Source: DASQDT01 sp036380435
GTDB lineage: Bacteria > Acidobacteriota > Blastocatellia > Pyrinomonadales > Pyrinomonadaceae
Length of the DNA: 20,185 nucleotides
Assembly (NCBI GenBank): GCA_036380435.1
Contig: DASVES010000359.1
Location: forward strand, 1 to 20,185
Direction: 5' to 3'
The position numbers and the translations under genes are program-made. Within the stretch, counting starts at the first letter, position 1. Every line of letters starts with the position of its first letter. The notes beneath the pieces were generated by a model, which saw only the letters and a list, made by a program, of their open reading frames with translations, did not search any database and was not told the origin of the DNA. Below are positions 1 through 6,950 of the stretch, piece by piece.

Positions 1-128
1 TCGGCGCGTGCGCCGTCGTCGTCTGAGAAGGGAGGAGGCCGTCGGATGGGGCGTGCGGCGTCGGCGGCGGGGCCGTCGTCGCCGCCTCTTCCGGCGGCCT
101 CTCGAATGCTGCGCTCACAGTTTAGTTT
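1..128. other. Window edge, GC-rich non-coding stretch
   Basis: This stretch consists of GC-rich, GTC/GCC-biased sequence up to the end of the metallopeptidase gene. Translations on either strand are low-complexity and arginine- or proline-rich with no recognisable domain. I see no convincing gene here, although a partial gene entering from outside the window cannot be excluded. Confidence 0.4.
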
Positions 129-911
129 TCAGACTTCGAGCGGGCTGTCCTCGAAGGGCAGGTCGGGCTGGCTCGGCTTCTCGCGCGCGACCGAGTAGGC
201 CCGCAGAGCCAGCGAGAGGATGACGAAGGCGACGGCCGCCCACATCAGCGCCCAGAAGATGGCGGGGATGCCTGTGGCCGCCTGCATGTTGCCGGCGTCG
301 GTGTGCGCGCCCGTGCCGAGCGAGAGCACGGCGAGGTCGCGCAGGTTGAAGATGGCGTTTAAGACACACTGCACGGCGAGGAAGCTGACGAGGAAGCTGG
401 CCGCGGGGCGACTGAGAAACCGGGCCGCCGCGACGAGGCCGACCGTGATGAGTCCGCCCGAGAGAATCGTGAACGGGCTGAAGGAGAAGTTCGTGAGCGG
501 CACGAGGAAGCCGAAGACGACCGTGAGGGCCGTGATGACCGCCGCCGAGCCGTAGAGCACGACGGACGATTTCACCCGGCGACGCACGAGCCACAGCAAC
601 ATCGCGCCGAAGGCCATCGCCCCGAGGTAGCCCGCGCTCGAAATGAAAAAGCCTGAGAAGAAGCCGCCCGGCGCGACCCACGTCTCGGTCAGCCCGCTCG
701 TGTCGAGCGAGACGCTGAGGCTGCGCACGGAGTTGCCCGTGAGCACGGCGGCGAGCGCGTGGCCGCCCTCGTGGATGAAGGTGACGAAGAGCTGGAACGG
801 GTAGGTCAGAACCCACGCGTAGGGGATGAACCAGAGGGCGACGCTCAGGCCAGCGGCCAGAAGCAGCGCGCGCACCTGCGGGCGCGCGTCCCGCGCGATT
901 TGAATCTTCAT
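129..911 (-). CDS. M50-type (M50B-like) integral membrane metallopeptidase
   Basis: The 260-residue product is a polytopic membrane protein. A hydrophobic helix near residues 15-45 leads directly into HEGGH (residues 47-51), an HExxH zinc site embedded in a membrane segment, as in intramembrane site-2-protease-like families. Several further hydrophobic helices follow (about 84-110, 118-140, 145-185, 215-240). A later HTDAGNM segment (about 202-208) could supply the third zinc ligand, as in the M50B-like group. The family is thought to cleave or bind membrane substrates; the substrate here is unknown. A GGAG lies about 11 bases before the ATG. The gene stands alone, about 120 bp from the TPR gene on the same strand. 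The family call is firm; the physiological role is not. Confidence 0.8.
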   Translation of the reverse strand: MKIQIARDARPQVRALLLAAGLSVALWFIPYAWVLTYPFQLFVTFIHEGGHALAAVLTGNSVRSLSVSLDTSGLTETWVAPGGFFSGFFISSAGYLGAMAFGAMLLWLVRRRVKSSVVLYGSAAVITALTVVFGFLVPLTNFSFSPFTILSGGLITVGLVAAARFLSRPAASFLVSFLAVQCVLNAIFNLRDLAVLSLGTGAHTDAGNMQAATGIPAIFWALMWAAVAFVILSLALRAYSVAREKPSQPDLPFEDSPLEV

Positions 912-1035
912 CTTTGGAAAATCTCCACTCGAAAGAACTCAAACATTTCTCGCTGTGGTGTACGACATTCTACGACGAAGCGTTCCGTGGCGCAATAAGC
1001 AGTTGCTTTTCAACCTGTTACGTCATTGACGACTC

Positions 1036-2760
1036 TTACCTGTGTGCGTGATGCCTGCCCGGCCGTCGGGATTCGAGCCTCGTAGCCGCAACATTCGCGC
1101 CGGCGAGGAACGCTTTCGCCTCCTCGATCTCGGGCCTGACGCTATCAGCCTCGCGGCACAGCGCCATGAGCTTAGCGTAGTAAATCTTCGCCCGCTTCTG
1201 ATCTGCCGCGAGCCGGGCCGCGCGCGCCGCGCCGTAAAGCCCATTGAAGCGATTGGGCGCGCTGCGAAGCGAGGTCTCGAACTCCTGCAAGGCCGTAGGC
1301 CGCTTCAACTCCAGTAGTAGCTCGCCTAGCTGCTCGCGCGCCGGAAGAATCGTCCCCGGCGTCACGGGGTGTTTTTCAGTCGCGTCGTCCAACTCGGCCG
1401 CCGCGCGCATCAGCCGGAGCGCTTCTTCATGTTTGCCCTCGGCGTGCGCCAGCCAGCCCGAAGCAACCTGATGCTTGATCTCGACCTGTGTGGCCCAATC
1501 GTAATCACCTTTAACTTTAACGAGCGCCTGCCGGATGGCCGCCAACTTCTCGACCTCCTGTCGAGCCGAAGCCGTATCGCCGGTGCGCGCCGCCCCGACC
1601 GCGCGCGCAAAGTGGATGTGGGCTTCGGCCCAGCGGAAGCGCTGCCAGGGAAACGTTCCCAAAGTCCCGGCGGGCAATGGCAACCTGGCCGCTTCGTTCC
1701 ATTGCCGCCGTTCGAGCGCGAAGCGTGCGGGGATGGCCGTGGAGGCATAGGCCACCTTGAAATTCTCCGGCTCGGCTCTCTGAATCTTCTTCAACTCATC
1801 GAGCACGCCCTCCGCCTGTTTGTCCTGCGCGCCTTGCAGGTAGGCGTAAGCGAGATAGTCCATCGCATGAAACTGCTCATCCCACACGCCGGGCAGACGG
1901 TTTCTGACGGCGTGAGCCTTCGCCGCCGCTTTGGCGTCGATGTTTGAGCGTATCGCTTCTCGCCACAAGCCCAGCCGCGTGAAAATATGTGAAGGCATGT
2001 GCAGGGCGTGGGCTGATGCGGGCGCGATCTTCGCATAGCTCCGCGCGGCGGGCAGCGCCAGATGAGCCAGCGCCGGGTAGTCGTAGCCATGTATGAGGTA
2101 GTGAGTGACCCCCGGATGCTGCGGCTCACGCGCCAGCACGCGATTCAAAATCCGCGCGGCCTTCTTTTCGTTGGCATAGCCCTTATCGTTCGCCATCATC
2201 CCCGTCGCGACGAGCGACAGCGCATGGAAGACGCCGGCCTCACGGTCTGACGGGTGGCGCCGGTAAAGCCGCTCCATCGCTTCACTGTAAGCGAACGCGC
2301 GCGTCCGATGATCGAGCTTGTCGGAGTCTTTGTAAAAAACCTCTATCGCCGCGATGTAATCTCGCTCGCGTCCGGTTAGTGAGCCGGCGGCCTTTGCCTT
2401 TTCGATGGCGCTCAATCCCTTCTTCAACTCCGCCGCGCTCGGCGGCGCCCAGATGGGATGGTAGTTGCTCATCGCGATGCCCCAGTAACCCATGCCGCAT
2501 CGCGGGTCGGTGACGGTGACTTCGTTGAACACCTTCTCCGCCTCTTCATACTCGAAAGAATGGAGCCAGGCGACGGCGCGATTGAATTGCTTCCTGGCCT
2601 GTGGGTTGCAGGAGACGTTGAAGTTGACCCGCCCGAGCTTTTCTGAAGGTTCGTGTTGATGCTCGTGCGCCTCTTGCGCTCTGGCAGGCGGGGTGCGACA
2701 GAGAAAGGCGAGGAGAGTGGCCGCGGCTAATGATGCGACGAGCGGAAGAGTGCGTTTCAC
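1036..2760 (-). CDS. Secreted tetratricopeptide-repeat protein
   Basis: The 574-residue product begins with a signal peptide (basic start, hydrophobic core, likely cleavage after PPARA near residue 28) followed by a short His-rich tail (HEHQH). From about residue 55 helix-turn-helix pairs of TPR type begin (AVAWLHSFEYEEAEKVF, then DP and GYWGIAMS), and weaker TPR-like pairs recur to the C terminus. The start is GTG: an AAAGGAG Shine-Dalgarno sequence lies about 8 bases upstream, and the signal peptide follows directly. The protein is probably periplasmic or surface-exposed and involved in protein-protein contacts. No catalytic motif is visible. I recognise the general architecture as common in Acidobacteriota-like genomes, but no specific function can be assigned. 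Confidence 0.8.
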   Translation of the reverse strand: MKRTLPLVASLAAATLLAFLCRTPPARAQEAHEHQHEPSEKLGRVNFNVSCNPQARKQFNRAVAWLHSFEYEEAEKVFNEVTVTDPRCGMGYWGIAMSNYHPIWAPPSAAELKKGLSAIEKAKAAGSLTGRERDYIAAIEVFYKDSDKLDHRTRAFAYSEAMERLYRRHPSDREAGVFHALSLVATGMMANDKGYANEKKAARILNRVLAREPQHPGVTHYLIHGYDYPALAHLALPAARSYAKIAPASAHALHMPSHIFTRLGLWREAIRSNIDAKAAAKAHAVRNRLPGVWDEQFHAMDYLAYAYLQGAQDKQAEGVLDELKKIQRAEPENFKVAYASTAIPARFALERRQWNEAARLPLPAGTLGTFPWQRFRWAEAHIHFARAVGAARTGDTASARQEVEKLAAIRQALVKVKGDYDWATQVEIKHQVASGWLAHAEGKHEEALRLMRAAAELDDATEKHPVTPGTILPAREQLGELLLELKRPTALQEFETSLRSAPNRFNGLYGAARAARLAADQKRAKIYYAKLMALCREADSVRPEIEEAKAFLAGANVAATRLESRRPGRHHAHR

Positions 2761-2821
2761 AGGTTCTTCTCCTTTGGGGGAAGCGGAAGGGCGAGGGGCG
2801 GTAGAGCGTCTAAACCAAAAC

Positions 2822-3277
2822 TCAAAGCTCTCTTGTCATAAATACGCTATACGGGTCTTCAACATAATCCGCAAACGGCTCGCAGTATGTAAAGCCAAAA
2901 TTAGCGTAGAGTTGACGGGCAGGCGCGAAAGCTTCCATCGATCCCGTCTCTAAACTTACCCGGCTGTAACCACGGCGTCTGGCTTCTTCAAGGATGTGAC
3001 TGAGAAGATTTTTCGCCACGCCCTTCCTAAGATGTGACGAAGAAGTCCGCATGGATTTGATTTCGGCATGTCGAGAGTCCAGCTCCGTGAGTGCTCCACA
3101 GCCGAGCAGTTCGCCGTTTTCCCACACGGTCCAAAACGTAACTTCCGGCCGGCGTAATGCCTCAATATCGAGGGCATGCACACTCTCCGGCGGCGAGTGT
3201 AGCGCCATGCTCCGAAGATGTTCCTGCAACAGTTCATGTATCTCGGAGCCTCTGAGATCGTCTATTTCGATTTGCAT
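2822..3277 (-). CDS. GNAT family N-acetyltransferase (YsnE-like)
   Basis: The 151-residue product has the size and layout of a single-domain GNAT enzyme, which transfers acetyl from acetyl-CoA to an amine. Motif A, the acetyl-CoA pyrophosphate loop, is HLRKGVAKNLL at about residues 82-92, preceded by the strand GCGALTELDSRHAEIKSM and followed by RGYSRVSLETG and the C-terminal YANFGF. This order matches the YsnE-like subgroup. I chose the ATG at 3277, which has a GGAG about 7 bases upstream; an in-frame GTG at 3289 would add four residues. It is less GC-rich than the genes to its right and follows a methyltransferase on the same strand, both within the stretch carrying an attC-like motif. The substrate is unknown. 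Confidence 0.85.
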   Translation of the reverse strand: MQIEIDDLRGSEIHELLQEHLRSMALHSPPESVHALDIEALRRPEVTFWTVWENGELLGCGALTELDSRHAEIKSMRTSSSHLRKGVAKNLLSHILEEARRRGYSRVSLETGSMEAFAPARQLYANFGFTYCEPFADYVEDPYSVFMTREL

Positions 3278-3383
3278 GAGAAACTCCACTTATTGAGTGG
3301 CGAATTTTCATCACACAACGCCGAACGCCGGGCCATGTGGCGTGCCGGGAATGGTCAGCCTGTTCGCCTGCTACGTGCCGCCG

Positions 3384-4049
3384 TCATGCTACTTTCTTCC
3401 AGATGATCGAATAGCGCCACAGTAAATGTTTCCTCACCTCCGCGCCGGGAAGCATGTCCCCACAAACCTGATGGACCTGAGCCATGGTGAGATAAGAATC
3501 GTGCCGCCCGTGCTCAGCCCATGCTTCGCGAACATGGCGGGGCGCCATCACCCGACCGTGCCTGATCAGCTTCAATCCCATACTCACCGGCGCCGCCAAT
3601 GCGCTGGTGAGCGCGTCAACCAGTCCCTCATTTTGAAACAAATCGAGAATCAGTAGAACCCCGTTGACCTTCAGGGCGCTCTTAATCTTCGGCAGCACCT
3701 CCGTCATGGGCAGATGATGTAGAGTGGCGACCGTCGCAATACAATCGAACCTTTCAGCCGGAAGCTCTCGCGTCATCACGTCGGCGACCTGAAAATCAAT
3801 GTTCGGAAACGACGCTGAGCGTTCTCTGGCAATGCGGATCATGTTCGGCGATAGATCGAGTGCGAGCACGCGCTCTGAAGACTTCGCCAGAAGGCGTGAG
3901 AAGACGCCCGCGCCGCAGCCGATGTCCAGCGACTCCCGGCAGGGTGACGGGACACGGCGCAACAGGAAATCATGGTATTGGCTGCTGTGATCCCACTCTT
4001 CGCCGGAGAGCAGCGCGAGGCGATCAAAATCTGTCCGAATGGTAGACAT
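3384..4049 (-). CDS. Class I SAM-dependent methyltransferase
   Basis: The 221-residue product has a Rossmann-type methyltransferase fold. Motif I is LDIGCGAG (about residues 41-48), followed by an acidic strand end LALDLS, then VADVMTRELP and the ATVATLHHLP region typical of class I enzymes. It may act on a small molecule; nothing in the sequence identifies the acceptor. I prefer the ATG at 4049 (MSTIRTDFDRLA), where family-like sequence begins. In-frame ATGs at 4061 and 4070 are possible, and the latter lies within the GTTAGATG end of an attC-like motif. None has a good Shine-Dalgarno sequence, which is common for cassette-borne genes. Composition and context suggest acquisition by transfer. 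Confidence 0.85.
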   Translation of the reverse strand: MSTIRTDFDRLALLSGEEWDHSSQYHDFLLRRVPSPCRESLDIGCGAGVFSRLLAKSSERVLALDLSPNMIRIARERSASFPNIDFQVADVMTRELPAERFDCIATVATLHHLPMTEVLPKIKSALKVNGVLLILDLFQNEGLVDALTSALAAPVSMGLKLIRHGRVMAPRHVREAWAEHGRHDSYLTMAQVHQVCGDMLPGAEVRKHLLWRYSIIWKKVA

Positions 4050-4069
4050 TGTTTCAGCCATAGAGGCCA

Positions 4070-4095
4070 TCTAACGCTGGAATTGACCCGCCGCG
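4070..4095 (-). other. attC-like half site, copy A
   Basis: Read on the minus strand this ends in GCGTTAGATG, matching the GTTRRRY core at the cassette end of integron attC sites, and is preceded by GGTCAATTCCA, resembling the inner arm region. It sits immediately before the methyltransferase start and after the stop of the upstream PLP enzyme, where a cassette junction is expected. The matching opposite half (RYYYAAC) was not found, so this is at most a degenerate or truncated site. A second copy with 24 of 26 identical bases lies at 9098-9123. Confidence 0.45.
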
Positions 4096-4121
4096 GCGCC
4101 AGTCCACGCACACGAACCATG

Positions 4122-5060
4122 CTACTGGTCTGCTCGATACACATCCGTACTCATGTATCTCAGACCGGAATCCACCATCAGTGTGACCACTGTAGCCTCG
4201 GGGCCGAGACGTTCGGCGACGCGAAGGGCGGCGAGAACGTTGAGGCCGGATGAAGTGCCGGCGAAGATGCCCTCTTCGCGCGCTAAGCGGCGGCACATCT
4301 GTATAGCTTCTTCCGTCGAGTCCGTCAGGATTTCATCAACCTCGTCCGGCTTCCAATGCGGCGGGATGAAGCCGATGCCGATGCCCTCGATCTTGTGTGA
4401 GCCGGGCGACTTGCCGGACAACACCGCCGTTTCGGACGGCTCCACGGCGGCGACATGGAGTTCAGGCTTGTGTTGACGCAGAGCTTTCGCCGCTCCGTGA
4501 AGGGAGTGAGCGGAGCCTACCGAATGGACAAAGGCGTCAACCTCTCCGTCTGTTTGCTCCCAGATTTCTTCACCCATCGAATAATAGCCGGCGGCGGCAT
4601 CTTGATTACTAATCTGGTTAACCCACCAGTGTCCGGGTTGCTGACTGATGCGGTGGGCGGTGTCGATCATGTCTTTAATCAGCTTCTCGTTAATCTTCTT
4701 GTTGTCGCTCGGAAGACAGGTTACCTGAGCGCCGAATGCCTGCATGGTTCGTATCTTTTCTTCGCTGAAGGCGTCCGAAGTGACGATCTGAAGACGATAG
4801 CCTTTCGCCGCGCAAACCATCGCCAGCGAGATTCCCGTTGAGCCGCCCGTGTACTCGACGACGGCGCCGCCGGGTTGCAAGCGCCCGCTCGCTTCCGCCG
4901 CTTCGATAACGGCTTTGGCCATCCTGTCTTTCATACTGCCGGTCGGATTCGCCCATTCCAACTTTGCTAAAACGCGTGCGGAGCCGGGCGGCACAATCTT
5001 CCGAAGCGGGACAATCGGCGTGTCGCCAATGGAGTCGAGAATGTTAGAAGCAATGTTCAT
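4122..5060 (-). CDS. Cysteine synthase family PLP-dependent enzyme
   Basis: The 312-residue product belongs to the beta-family (fold type II) of PLP enzymes. The lysine that forms the Schiff base is in PTGSMKDRMA (K44), and the substrate/asparagine-loop equivalent is EYTGGSTGISLA (about 69-80). C-terminal GTSSGLNVLAA fits the cofactor-ring pocket. The usual glycine-rich phosphate loop (GSGGT) is replaced by SVGSAHSLHG, so it may not be a classic O-acetylserine sulfhydrylase. The family makes cysteine or cystathionine, or performs related beta-replacements. The start at 5060 (MNIASNILDSIGDTPIVPL) matches the family N terminus; an upstream ATG at 5174 would translate a heptamer-repeat region and is unlikely. 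Family is firm, reaction uncertain. Confidence 0.85.
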   Translation of the reverse strand: MNIASNILDSIGDTPIVPLRKIVPPGSARVLAKLEWANPTGSMKDRMAKAVIEAAEASGRLQPGGAVVEYTGGSTGISLAMVCAAKGYRLQIVTSDAFSEEKIRTMQAFGAQVTCLPSDNKKINEKLIKDMIDTAHRISQQPGHWWVNQISNQDAAAGYYSMGEEIWEQTDGEVDAFVHSVGSAHSLHGAAKALRQHKPELHVAAVEPSETAVLSGKSPGSHKIEGIGIGFIPPHWKPDEVDEILTDSTEEAIQMCRRLAREEGIFAGTSSGLNVLAALRVAERLGPEATVVTLMVDSGLRYMSTDVYRADQ

Positions 5061-5069
5061 AACCTTTAA

Positions 5070-5103
5070 AGCCGTGAATGGTAAATAGTAAATCGTGAAT
5101 CGT
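5070..5103. repeat. Degenerate 7-bp tandem repeat (GTGAATG / GTAAATC type), copy 1
   Basis: On the plus strand the sequence reads as near-heptamer units GTGAATG, GTAAATA, GTAAATC, GTGAATC. The same kind of array lies in inverted orientation at 5157-5186. The two arrays flank about 55 bp between the PLP-enzyme start and the end of the broken sigma-factor gene. No known regulatory meaning is visible; it resembles short tandemly repeated repetitive sequences of some bacteria. Confidence 0.65.
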
Positions 5104-5156
5104 GCTTGAGGCAGGATCAACTTGAATGGCGAGTCGCAGGTCGGAGTATGGGCAAT

Positions 5157-5186
5157 CGATTGACGATTTACCATTCACGATTTACG
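5157..5186. repeat. Degenerate 7-bp tandem repeat, copy 2 (inverted to copy 1)
   Basis: On the plus strand the units are GATTTAC, CATTCAC, GATTTAC, the reverse complement of the 5070-5103 array. It supplies the stop codon of the sigma-factor fragment (TTA at 5182-5184 on the plus strand, read as TAA on the minus strand), implying that the repeat reached or overwrote the gene end. Confidence 0.65.
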
Positions 5187-5456
5187 TCCTCTGCATCTCC
5201 CGATGCAGCCACGCCTTCGCGCGCCGCCACTCGCGCGTGACCGTGTCGGAGGAGACCTTCAACACCTCGGCCGCCGCTTCGACGGGGAGGCCGCCGAAGT
5301 AGCGCGAACTCCACGACACGGCCTTTTGCGCTCGTCGATCTCCGAGAGCGCGGCGAGCGCCGAACGGTCGCCGTCCGACCACGCGGCCAGCAGCTCCTTC
5401 ATGCTCGGCGGCGAGTCGGGGGACGATTCCTCAGAATCACTCACTTCATCTTTCAT
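5182..5456 (-). pseudogene. Broken ECF-type RNA polymerase sigma factor
   Basis: Two overlapping frames together carry remnants of one gene. The first (start 5456) gives MKELLAAWSDGDRSALAAL and SEIDERK, resembling the N terminus and the start of region 4 of ECF sigma factors. The second (ending 5182) gives RYFGGLPVEAAAEVLKVS followed by SSDTVTREWRRAKAWLHRE, the region 4 helix-turn-helix that reads the -35 element. An intact relative would be about 180-200 residues. Here nearly all of region 2 and the linker are missing and there is a frame change near 5310-5330. It is therefore a deletion-plus-frameshift remnant and should not be functional. Both ends abut heptamer repeats. Confidence 0.7.
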
Positions 5457-5487
5457 CCCTCATCCCTCATCCCTCGCCCCTCATCCC
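5446..5487. repeat. Six-unit 7-bp tandem repeat (TCATCCC)
   Basis: Six consecutive heptamers occur: TCATCTT, TCATCCC three times, TCGCCCC, TCATCCC. The array overlaps the 5' end of the sigma-factor remnant and supplies the moaC stop codon (TCA at 5481-5483 on the plus strand, TGA on the minus strand). It has the same unit length as, but a different sequence from, the arrays at 5070 and 5157. Confidence 0.85.
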
Positions 5488-5954
5488 TGCCTCTTCCAGT
5501 CGCCCGACTTGCCGCCGGTCTTCTCTTCGAGACGCACGTCGGTGATCTGGATTCCCTTGTCGAGCGCCTTGCACATGTCGTAGACGGTGAGCGCGGCGAC
5601 CGCGGCGGCCGTCAGCGCCTCCATCTCCACGCCGGTCTGCGCGACGGTGGACGCTTCGGCTTCGATGTGGACGCCGTCGTCTCGAATCTCGGCGCGCACG
5701 TCGGCGTGCGTGAGCGGGAGCGTGTGGCAGAGGGGGATGAGGTCGGCCGTGCGCTTGGCGGCCATGATGCCGGCGAGGCGGGCCGTCTCCAGCGGGTCGC
5801 CCTTCGGAGTGCGCCGCTCGCGCAGGGCCGCCACGGTCTCCGGCGACATCAAGACGCGCGCCGAGGCGCGTGCGCGCCGCGCGCTCAGTGCCTTCGCGCC
5901 CGTGTCCACCATCCGCAGGCGTCCCTCTTCGTCCACGTGAGACAGCTCGCTCAT
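5481..5954 (-). CDS. moaC: Cyclic pyranopterin monophosphate synthase MoaC
   Basis: MoaC converts the 3',8-cyclo-GTP product of MoaA to cyclic pyranopterin monophosphate in molybdenum cofactor synthesis. The 157-residue product has the normal length and all hallmarks: the N-terminal SHVDEEGRLRMVDTGAK, KRTADLIPLCHTLPLTH (about 67-83), GVEMEALTAAAVAALTVYD and the catalytic aspartate and lysine in YDMCKALDKGI (D126, K129). The last residues end in a heptamer repeat that provides the stop codon. No strong Shine-Dalgarno sequence precedes the ATG. moeA, of the same pathway and strand, lies about 1 kb away beyond a plus-strand gene, so the two are probably not cotranscribed. Confidence 0.95.
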   Translation of the reverse strand: MSELSHVDEEGRLRMVDTGAKALSARRARASARVLMSPETVAALRERRTPKGDPLETARLAGIMAAKRTADLIPLCHTLPLTHADVRAEIRDDGVHIEAEASTVAQTGVEMEALTAAAVAALTVYDMCKALDKGIQITDVRLEEKTGGKSGDWKRQG

Positions 5955-6147
5955 GGGGTGAGAGTAAAACCGATTAGACGTGCGCGAAGCAAGCCCTGCC
6001 GCACGCGGCGCGCGCCGGTCTTTTTTTACGCAAGAATGTCTGGCGAAAGTGTGTCTGGAAAAAAGGTGAGGCGGCGCAATCCGCGCGCGTGTCGTCCCGC
6101 GTAATTCTGGCAGGCTAAGGAATCCAAAACTGAGAAAGGTTTAAGCA

Positions 6148-6744
6148 ATGAAAAAACTACTGTTCGCTATGGTCATGACGTGCGTCGGCCTCGGCATCTC
6201 CGCCGCGGAAGTTTCGGCGCAGCAGAATCCGATGGTTGGCGGAGCGGCGATGTACAAGAGCAAGAACATCGTCGAGAACGCTTTGAACTCGCCGGATCAC
6301 ACGACGCTCGTCGCCGCCGTCAAGGCCGCCGGCCTCGTCGAGACGCTCGCGGGCAAGGGGCCGTTCACGGTCTTCGCTCCGGTCAACTCCGCTTTCGACA
6401 AGCTCCCCGCCGGGACGGTCGAAACGCTGCTCAAGCCCGAGAACAAGGATATGCTCACGCAAATCCTGACCTACCACGTCGTCCCCGGCAAAATGGACGC
6501 CAAGAAGATCATGAGCGCCATCAAGAAGGGCGGCGGCACGGCCTCTTTCAAGACCGTCAGCGGCAACACCCTGACGGCGTCGATGAGCGGTAACATGGTT
6601 GTGCTGCGCGACGAGAAGGGCGGGATGTCCACCGTCACCATCGCCAACGTGATGCAGTCGAACGGCGTCATCCACGTCGTTGACACCGTGCTCATGCCCG
6701 GCGAGAAGATGATGATGTCCGACGGTATGAAGAAGACGATGTAA
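6148..6744 (+). CDS. Secreted fasciclin (FAS1) domain protein
   Basis: The 198-residue product has a signal peptide (cleavage near EVSAQQ, residues 21-26) and one FAS1 domain from about residue 38 to 185. The first conserved block is FTVFAPVNSAFDKLP and LTQILTYHVVPGKM, the second is VMQSNGVIHVVDTVLMP. FAS1 proteins are extracytoplasmic and usually linked to adhesion or surface interaction, though bacterial roles are poorly defined. The start is supported by AAAGG about 9 bases upstream and by the signal peptide. It is transcribed divergently from moaC across a 193-bp gap and ends before a strong intrinsic terminator, so it is likely monocistronic. The C terminus is Met-rich (MMMSDGMKKTM). Confidence 0.9.
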   Translation: MKKLLFAMVMTCVGLGISAAEVSAQQNPMVGGAAMYKSKNIVENALNSPDHTTLVAAVKAAGLVETLAGKGPFTVFAPVNSAFDKLPAGTVETLLKPENKDMLTQILTYHVVPGKMDAKKIMSAIKKGGGTASFKTVSGNTLTASMSGNMVVLRDEKGGMSTVTIANVMQSNGVIHVVDTVLMPGEKMMMSDGMKKTM

Positions 6745-6769
6745 CGTCTCTTCGAGACAAAAAAATTCA

Positions 6770-6811
6770 AGGGGCGCCTCGTTCAAAAGACGGGGCGCCC
6801 CTCATTATTTT
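6770..6811 (+). terminator. Rho-independent terminator of the fasciclin gene
   Basis: A 9-bp perfect stem (AGGGGCGCC at 6770-6778 and GGCGCCCCT at 6794-6802) is followed by CATTATTTTT. It begins 25 bases after the stop codon. A smaller GTCTC/GAGAC hairpin at 6746-6758 followed by an A-run precedes it. Confidence 0.8.
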
Positions 6812-6832
6812 TCGGCGAGACTGTTTTGCGTG

Positions 6833-6904
6833 CGCCCTCCCTCACGGTCGGGCTTGCGGCCCCGGATGTGCCTCAAGGCGGAAGCCCGACCGTGAGGGAG
6901 GGCG
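6833..6904. repeat. REPIN-like inverted repeat, 23-bp perfect arms
   Basis: Arms at 6833-6855 and 6882-6904 are perfectly complementary, including CCCTCCCTCACGGTCGGGCT and its reverse complement, with a 26-nt GC-rich loop. It lies between the fasciclin terminator and the moeA stop. There is no T-run, so it looks like a dispersed REP doublet more than a terminator. Other copies in the genome would confirm this. Confidence 0.7.
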
Positions 6905-6950
6905 TTCAGATGCCACACTCAAATGTCATCCATAATAAACGCGCCGTCCG

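Noticed and set aside
8..223. Short plus-strand Arg-rich frame at the left edge
   Set aside because: Low-complexity arginine runs produced by GC-rich repeats; it overlaps the metallopeptidase gene end and has no homologous features.
2762..2821. attC-like core (GGTTTAGACG on the minus strand) between the GNAT and TPR genes
   Set aside because: It does not fit GTTRRRY and has no pairing arm.
4081..4150. Search for the left half of a full attC site next to copy A
   Set aside because: No RYYYAAC core was found at the expected distance, so I call only a half site and not a functional attC.
5446..5487. CRISPR-like array
   Set aside because: Units are only 7 bp and directly adjacent, with no spacers and no cas genes.
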